Positions 57,644-64,000 of a stretch of DNA of 64,000 bases are shown here, one piece after another. A program made the position numbers and the translations under genes. The notes under the pieces were generated by a model. That model saw only the letters and a program-made list of their open reading frames with translations. It did not search any database and had not been told where the DNA came from. Every line of letters starts with the position of its first letter. The stretch's first letter is position 1. Origin of the DNA: Scalesia atractyloides (taxonomy: Eukaryota; Streptophyta; Magnoliopsida; Asterales; Asteraceae); contig CAMTDV010000013.1 of NCBI GenBank assembly GCA_947069175.1, forward strand, positions 13,435,501 through 13,499,500. Direction: 5' to 3'.

Positions 57644-58675
57644 TTATAATATATTATAATAGTTAAAAATTGTTGGGCAAAAAACTGAACACCTAGAAGT
57701 TCAGAAATTTATTCTGATGTGAAATTGATGAGATGGTGATGCATCATGAAGATCTTGGCTGTACATGTTATTAGGATAGTTGTGGTGGATTTAGGTGCGA
57801 CTAGTAGGGTTCGGGTTGGACCCACAAATAAGAATCAAAATCTACTAGAACGTGTTTTGGTTTGATTGCTTACTAGAATTATTGTAGTTGCATTGAAACA
57901 AGGGCACTCTACAGTGTACAGGAGTATCAACAACACGACGCCGTGACTGACTGCTCCACGTTGTCTGGTTACTACGAACCAACTCAGCATCTTTCTTTTC
58001 CACGGACAGTACGTAGTGCCTTTCGCTTTCCTTCCACCATTTGTCTATTACTAAACTTGGTTTCTTCGGTCACAGACCGTCTATGGTTACGGGCTGCAAC
58101 TCCCTTCCTTCGTTTCTTTCCACGCCTATAATCGTAGATGTTGGAAAAGCTAAACATATTCCCATTTTCATTTTTCGATATAAAGAATCCCAAAAAAACA
58201 CTTTGTATGTTATTATCATCTAACTTGTTATTACCACTAGTAATACACCTTTTTTATTTCACAGATGGACGGTGTTGCATCCTATAGACAAAAAATTCAC
58301 CAACGACGTATTGTGTGGTCATGTCTATGGGTAGTTAAGGGCTCGTCCTTTGGTGGGGACGACTAACAAACAAGACTTTTATAGGCTTACATTAAATTTT
58401 AATTTTTTATTTTCCTTTTTGTTATAAATGATTTATAAAATTTTTAAACATGAAACTGCCATAAAATAAACTTATTAGTTTAAAAATTAATATATATATA
58501 TACTATATTATAATGCATTTGAGTATCAACAAAATTTAAGTAATTATAACCATTTATGTTTATAGTAAAAGGACAAAATGGTCTTGTTACATGGAAAAAG
58601 AAAAAAGCTCAACCGAAAAGAAGTAAAATTTGTAGTTAAAACCTAAAAGAATTAAATCAGGGTCATGTTCAGTGG
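57644..58675. other. 3' flank of the DUF1635 gene, nothing else recognised
   Basis: AT-rich TATAATATATTATAATAG just after the stop could act as a polyadenylation signal region. Overlapping frames at 57943-58223 on both strands show no domain. Confidence 0.45.
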
Positions 58676-58833
58676 ATCAAGGGCAGACCTAGCTTGTTAA
58701 TAGGGGTAGCCTTCGTTACCCTTTAACGCTCCGAAGGTAATGTAAATTTTGGAAAAAATGATGTTTTTTTAATTTGTTATCCTTTTTTTTAAAACTTAGC
58801 CCCTATAAGAATTTTGTAGATCCACCACTGCGA
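58676..58833. mobile_element. Possible hAT-type MITE
   Basis: The left end CAAGGGCAGACCTAGC and the right end on the minus strand CAGTGGTGGATCTAC resemble worn hAT termini (CAGNGGCGGANCTAC style). The 8 bp duplication is not evident. Confidence 0.35.
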
Positions 58834-61779
58834 TCAACGATAGTAACTTTTCTTACCATTACATTATCTTTTATTGATTAAATGGATTTTATTAAATAGT
58901 GAACACCATAAAAAAGATTATTTAAAGGAGGTGTTTGGGTTAGCTTAATTAATCAGTAAACAAAATGTAATAAGCTTAGCTTAACCAACCACTTTCCCAA
59001 AGCATATTTTTGCACATAAACACGCACTACACGTGACTAATATAAATAATCATAAAACTATAGTATTAAAAGAAGGGTAGGCTAATTGTACCCTTTTTTT
59101 ACTTTCATACCCATTTTCAAAAAAATTCAGTTTAAAACTTGACAAATTTTACCCCTTTAAAATCATTTTTCTTTATAATTGATCCCTAAATTGTTTCACT
59201 GGCTGAAAATATTGGAGGAAGTATCACACTGCGTCTAAGATAGGGTTTTGCAGGCACCCTCTGACGACCACGCCTAAGATCGGGTCGGTTCCGTTTATAT
59301 GGAATGTTATCACTTCACACCTAATCTCCCCTACCTGTATTCAGCCTACCCAAATGGAATAATTGGAGTAATATGCAATTGGAATATTCTTACTCTATGT
59401 AATTCATCATCAAAATCTGTTTATTTCACTATGTACAAAATTCATGTAATCTGATCATCATTATCATCCACGTCTTTCGTGTAAACTTTTGTTATTTTCT
59501 AAATATATTGTAGCTGAAAGTTAGTTTATTTTTTTACAGATTGGTTTTTAATCAGATAGAACAATCAAAAACAACAATTTTAAAATTATGGTTGAATTTT
59601 TGTTTGATACATCTTCAAAAAAAAATTATCGATTATAATGAGAAGATGAGCTGGACTTATAGCAAATCTATATGATGGTACTTTTTTTTCATAAACTATT
59701 AGTTTTGAATAAACGTTTAAAAGTTTTTAATTTGACATAATAGGGAGTATTTTAAGTGAAAATTTGAATTGTTTAAAAACTTTAGGGAGTGCATTCAGTA
59801 AAAAGGAGGTACATTTAGCAACTCCCAATCAAACGATTTAGGACGCTGTAAATGTTATTCAGCGAGTCCAAGAACCTCTGCGAAAGAAATTAAAGTGGCA
59901 ACACTGATGCATGCACAGGATTATAAAAGAATGTTATTGTAGAGAATGATGCATGTACAGGATTATGATTTATATATGTATGCTAAATATTGTTTACTTA
60001 TTCAGATCCCAATTTTGGAATTAGTTATTTACCTGTTCAATGCGATCATATTGCTGTTATAAATTAAGATGAATACTACTTTTATGAAAGGGAGTTAATT
60101 TGCGCATTATTTGTGTTGAAGTCTTTGAATCCCTCATGGTTTATTATATATTTCGCTTTTACTTTCTTTACACTAATGGAACTTAATTCATATGTGATGT
60201 AGCGTGTGAAATGATAATGAAGAATTGATCACATTGATTCTTTGAATACCTGTGATAATCTTTCCCAAACCCTCAAATTCAACCTAAAAAGCAGAGAATT
60301 TGGAGTGGTAAAATGATTATTGCCAAAATTGATGAATGATCATCCGAATTACATGTGAGAAATATAAATAAGAACAGAAATTCAAAACGGGCCATAAAAA
60401 AGCCATGGGACAAACACAAATACAAAAACAAAATGCATAAAACATGGAAAAATCATAAAAGTATCCGTAACTCACGCTAGAATGCGTTTTTTTTTTTACC
60501 AAAACTTGGTCAAAGGTTGAACTAAAAATTCAAAACCCTCATTTGTAGTATCGAGTAATTACAACAAGTTTTAACTTGAAAATATGTCGACTGAGCTTAA
60601 TGGGTCGAACGAAAAAAAAAACATATCTTAAAACAAAATATCAGATTATTTAAATGGGTAAAAGGTTCCTCAAATGTACTTTTAATGCATAAACCCTGAA
60701 TAGCTCAATACTAAATGAACCAAGGTGTATTATAACGTGGAAACATTATAAGCTGCATCACAACACATGTTAGAAATTGAAGTAGGTTAGCCTCATCAAA
60801 CATCTAATCCATTTACCCATAGCCCAGTTAGCCCATCTTTTAATGAAAAAGATTCCCATTTGATCCATCCTCTTTCTCCTATTATTTTGAAAGATATCAG
60901 CTAACTATTTACTTGATCAAGTTCATTTGTTCACTCAATATATTTCAAAAACTTGAGAAAACTGAATCACTGTGGTCCAGCACTCACATCTTTTTTAGTC
61001 AGCAAATTAATACGACACTCCAAAGATACAAACTTGAACATCTAGAAAATAAAAGTTGAAGATGATAGTGGGGAACCCGTGCGTTACTACGAAGTAGCTA
61101 ATTCAGGGCAAGAACATAATTCAAACGTTGAAACAATAAAAAATCACATTGAAGTTGGTAGAACTCATCAGTGTCTTTATCCGCCTATGTAAACCAGCAA
61201 AATAAACACAAGGAATTAAAGGAGAGCATAATAAAAGGTGAAAATGTATACATAATGTTGCATTTAAAACTCGGCATAACAATTGAGAAGGGTGATTTGG
61301 ATAATTTGAAGCTGGTGATGTGTTCCATTATGAAAGCATTTGCCCATTGTATAATACTAGCTCCAAGTGGTTGATGCTATATCCCAAGTTTTCAAATAAA
61401 ACTAGGCTAAGAGCATTTACTTTTGCTAGCAATTAAACTGTTAAATAAGTCTTTGAAGCAAAGCCGTATTTCAAGTTGTATATCCTAGGCATGATTATCT
61501 GGAAGGCTTTATAGTTCAGAATTATACAGATTTATATATCCGTTAGAATGTTCACTAGTCTTTTTGTAAGGTATATTACTTGACTCGCTACTTAGAATAT
61601 TGTTCGGCTTCGCTAGATTGAGCGTTGACCGGGCAACATGTGGTTTATACCCTTTTGAGTGTGAAGGCTCATTGGATATGGGTTATTTAACCAAACATTC
61701 TGATTTGAAATGGATTTAAAAGGTTTAAACCAATTCGACTAGTTTATATATTTTATACATATTAAACTAGTCATTTGCG
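58834..61779. other. Intergenic DNA, no gene recognised
   Basis: A short block at 58926-59003 (GGAGGTGTTTGGGTTAGC ... AGCTTAACCAACC) resembles half of a Tourist-like MITE. Open frames at 60317-60502 and 61171-61374 have no recognised domain. Confidence 0.45.
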
Positions 61780-63008
61780 TAAACGCGACATCGGATGGTC
61801 GAATGGGTCTATGAGAAGTCCGTTATGTAAAAAAACATTTCCAAATACTATATATAACCAGTTTCAAGGTCAGATTATGTGCCTCGTAAGGTTTTAAAAC
61901 CATTTGTATGTCGTAGGGGCAATTTTCATATTTTAAAAGTATATATAGTGGGCTTGTCGATTTACCTTCTAGTTGGTATGACCATAAGGTATAACATCAA
62001 AGAGTTATTCCTTATAATATTATAGTCACTGATTGGGTTTCAAAGTAGATCAAGCGGGTCAAAATCGAAAGTCAAAGAAATAGTCAAACTGCTTGACTTT
62101 CGATATTGAATTGAAGTCTAAACTGAGTATGATGAGTTGAGCATGTCAAACTATGTTTTATTAGTCTATATAAACTGATATGATGTCAAAACAATTGGTT
62201 TAGATAGTTAAAAGTTCAATTATCGCAAAACACATATTTACTAGTTTTGACTTTTAGATATAACATGCTTGACTCATAATTTCGCCTACTTAACGTGATT
62301 GTCGGAGGGTACGATTGCAGGGGGATTCATACCTTCGTTATTACAATCATGTAGGAAAGTTCGATTCGAACTTTGACTTGACCATAGTGGTCAGAATTGA
62401 AAGTCAAACGAAACATCAAACTGTTTGACTTTCAGTATAATTCTAACTAAATTAATGAAATTGAACAAGCAGGACCACTTACTATGATTGAGGAACTACA
62501 AAGAACACTTGAAAGCAGCTCCTAGTCTCTAAAGAAGCTCCATGGAATAGATTTAGAGTGAGTTTGAAGGTATGAGTGCAAAGAACACTATGATCACCTA
62601 TTTATACTAATCCAGGAACACTCCAAATCATGACAAGTGTGATCTGAAGCTTTAGGATAACGATTAGTGGCAATTGAGGTGTTCAAAGGAGATGAATTGG
62701 TGGCAATTTCCCAAGTTTGGTGGGCAGCAAGAAAGTGCCAGCTACCATTCTACTGTCTCTGCATCTCTTACAAACCGTAAGAGGTGCCTTACGATCCATA
62801 AGGAGTGTTTTCACTGCCTTACAGGTTTTAATCCCTTACGGTCCGTAAGGGACCTCTAGAAGCTGAACTTTGGCATTTTAGTCCTTCGACTTTATATCTT
62901 TCCCCTTTTTGACGTATTTGGTACCTCTCCTTCCACAAATCAGAATTAAACGAAGAGTTTTGCACATGTGTCACGTTAGAATTCGATATATTTTTGCGGG
63001 ATGTTACA
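61780..63008 (-). mobile_element. Minus-strand LTR, distantly related to family C
   Basis: On the minus strand it starts TGTAACATCCCGC at 63008. It has GC-rich dyads (CCTTACGGTCCGTAAGGG and related) at 62755-62865 and a TATAAATA at 62606-62599. It then carries the GACTTTCG/CGAAAGTC paired blocks seen in the family C R region (62395-62435 and 62060-62105). The distal end is not marked, so 61780 is only a working limit. Confidence 0.55.
62755..62865. promoter_or_regulatory. Dyad cluster CTTACGGTCCGTAAG in LTR U3
   Basis: At least three forms of a CTTAC-GGTCC-GTAAG dyad lie 150-260 bp upstream (minus strand) of the TATA box. Confidence 0.6.
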
Positions 63009-63860
63009 ATACATACTGTAGTTATTCACAAACAAATTATTAGGTTAGATTATACAATCTAGGTCTACAAGTATATAACCTAATTTGATTTGTTCCGCAA
63101 CGATTAAAAAATAAAAACTTCATGTCATGTATAAAAATAAAATGGAATAAATAAAATACTACAATAATATAATATAAGTATTTTATGTATTACGTATTTA
63201 TCTATAGTTATGTATAGATTAATAATTTGGATATGCTAATAATAATATTATTATTATTAATAATAAAAAGGTGAAAATGTCATATGACATTATTATATAT
63301 AATATAAAAGAAGAGCAGATAAATAATCTCGTACTATATCTAATGCATATTTTACAAACTCATCAATCTTTTTGTCCTCCTTCTATTTCGTCAATTAGTA
63401 TAATTTTTTTCATTTACAACTCATGTAGTTTAACTATTGTATTTTTTTTTCTTTTACTTTAACCAAATCACTTTTCTATCCCTATATAGTTTTTTAGAGA
63501 ACACGTTAATAACATTTTAGACATATTTTTAAATTTTTCTTTTTCTTTGATATAACGAGTGTGACAAAGGCTTTTTTTAGTTTAATATCTTTTAACGAAC
63601 ACGCCGATACTATTTTGAACATATTTTTTGACTCTTTTTTTCCTTGCTATAACTAGCGCGTCGAAGCCGACCAAGTTTCTATCGTTTTCTTTTTCGTTTA
63701 CCTTATTTTTACCTTTGTTATTTACTATATCGTTTTACCTTTTGTTATTATTTTGATGTTTAGAGCCAAGTTACGCCGCAAATAGCATGACCCATTAATA
63801 TATCATTTTAATTAATTTTACAAATTTATTTATCTGTTATCATGGTGTGCTCTATGTTCT
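63009..63860. other. AT-rich DNA, no gene recognised
   Basis: Includes an (AAT/ATT) microsatellite at 63237-63263 that forms a short hairpin. No coding signal. Confidence 0.45.
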
Positions 63861-63901
63861 GAATTCCAACTGCGTAACGCGCGGGTAACTACGACCCTAG
63901 T
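63861..63901 (+). mobile_element. Helitron-like 3' terminus (possible)
   Basis: CTGCGTAACGCGCGGG (short GC hairpin) is followed 13 bases later by CTAGT at 63897-63901. This is similar in layout to the segment ending at 2015. The 5' end was not found. Confidence 0.35.
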
Positions 63902-63954
63902 TAAAATAAATTTATGGAGGAAATTTCATGTGACATTAACTTGATTCCTTTATT

Positions 63955-63966
63955 AGTATCAGAGCC
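63955..63966 (+). promoter_or_regulatory. Possible primer binding site at window edge
   Basis: TAGTATCAGAGC differs at one base from the plant site TGGTATCAGAGC, and CCCGTC follows as in some copia elements. A retrotransposon may begin just before the window end, but no LTR end was confirmed. Confidence 0.3.
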
Positions 63967-64000
63967 CGTCTCAAAAATCCAAAAATCTCTACCAGATTAA

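Noticed and set aside
57943..58223. Overlapping ORFs on both strands downstream of the DUF1635 gene
   Set aside because: Mutual shadows with no domain or homologous copy in the window.
61171..61374. 67-codon plus-strand ORF as a small gene
   Set aside because: No recognised domain, no promoter or splice context, and AT-rich surroundings without conservation evidence.

Overview
The window looks like gene-poor, repeat-rich plant nuclear DNA. The signs are an AT-rich background, nested LTR retrotransposons with the plant-type primer binding site complementary to initiator Met-tRNA, tRNA-derived SINEs, TAA/TTA-flanked Harbinger-type MITEs, and a single intron-containing host gene of a plant-specific family. 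The style of the LTRs suggests an asterid, perhaps Asteraceae, but that is only an impression. There are no bacterial-style operons, rRNA genes or CRISPR arrays.

Layout. 1-6.4 kb: small elements (SINE, two Harbinger-type MITEs, short tandem repeats, a possible Helitron end) in anonymous DNA. 6.47-12.43 kb: two related plus-strand LTRs separated by the last ~55 codons of a dead chromovirus pol and a polypurine tract. The second LTR is very long (3.4 kb) and holds a tandem array with a ~159 bp period. 12.4-23.1 kb: a decayed acidic ORF, MITEs, a second SINE with target-site duplication, a fold-back element and microsatellites. 23.4-26.8 kb: a solo LTR nested inside a related LTR, with a 5 bp target duplication. 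26.89-34.51 kb: a minus-strand, gag-only (non-autonomous) LTR element. Its LTRs share ~1.79 kb at about 99% identity but end in two unrelated U5 tails. They carry three tandem tRNA-like modules in the sense strand and a fourth in antisense. 34.5-41.7 kb: a Tekay/Del-type Ty3 chromovirus (gag, protease, RT, RNase H, integrase, chromodomain), broken by stops and frameshifts and with a truncated 5' LTR. 41.7-45.4 kb: an inverted LTR fragment and a second gag-only element. 46-51.3 kb: a recent 267 bp tandem duplication, a copia pol remnant with a duplicated YVDD segment, and a 2.2 kb long-inverted-repeat element. 51.4-55.9 kb: a hAT-type MITE and a complete but dead PIF/Harbinger element with TIRs and TTA duplication. 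56.6-57.6 kb: the only convincing host gene, a two-exon DUF1635 (PF07795) gene. 57.6-64 kb: mostly anonymous, with another LTR near 62-63 kb.

Two themes recur. First, LTRs here look modular: heads, promoter regions and tails are shared in different combinations and orientations. Second, several unrelated LTRs carry a cluster of GC-rich dyad motifs just upstream of the TATA box, with a different motif in each family. The tRNA-like modules inside the 27-34 kb LTRs are the most unusual feature. They recall, but do not copy, the 5S rRNA-carrying LTRs of Cassandra elements. All coordinates, alignments and identity estimates were read by eye.
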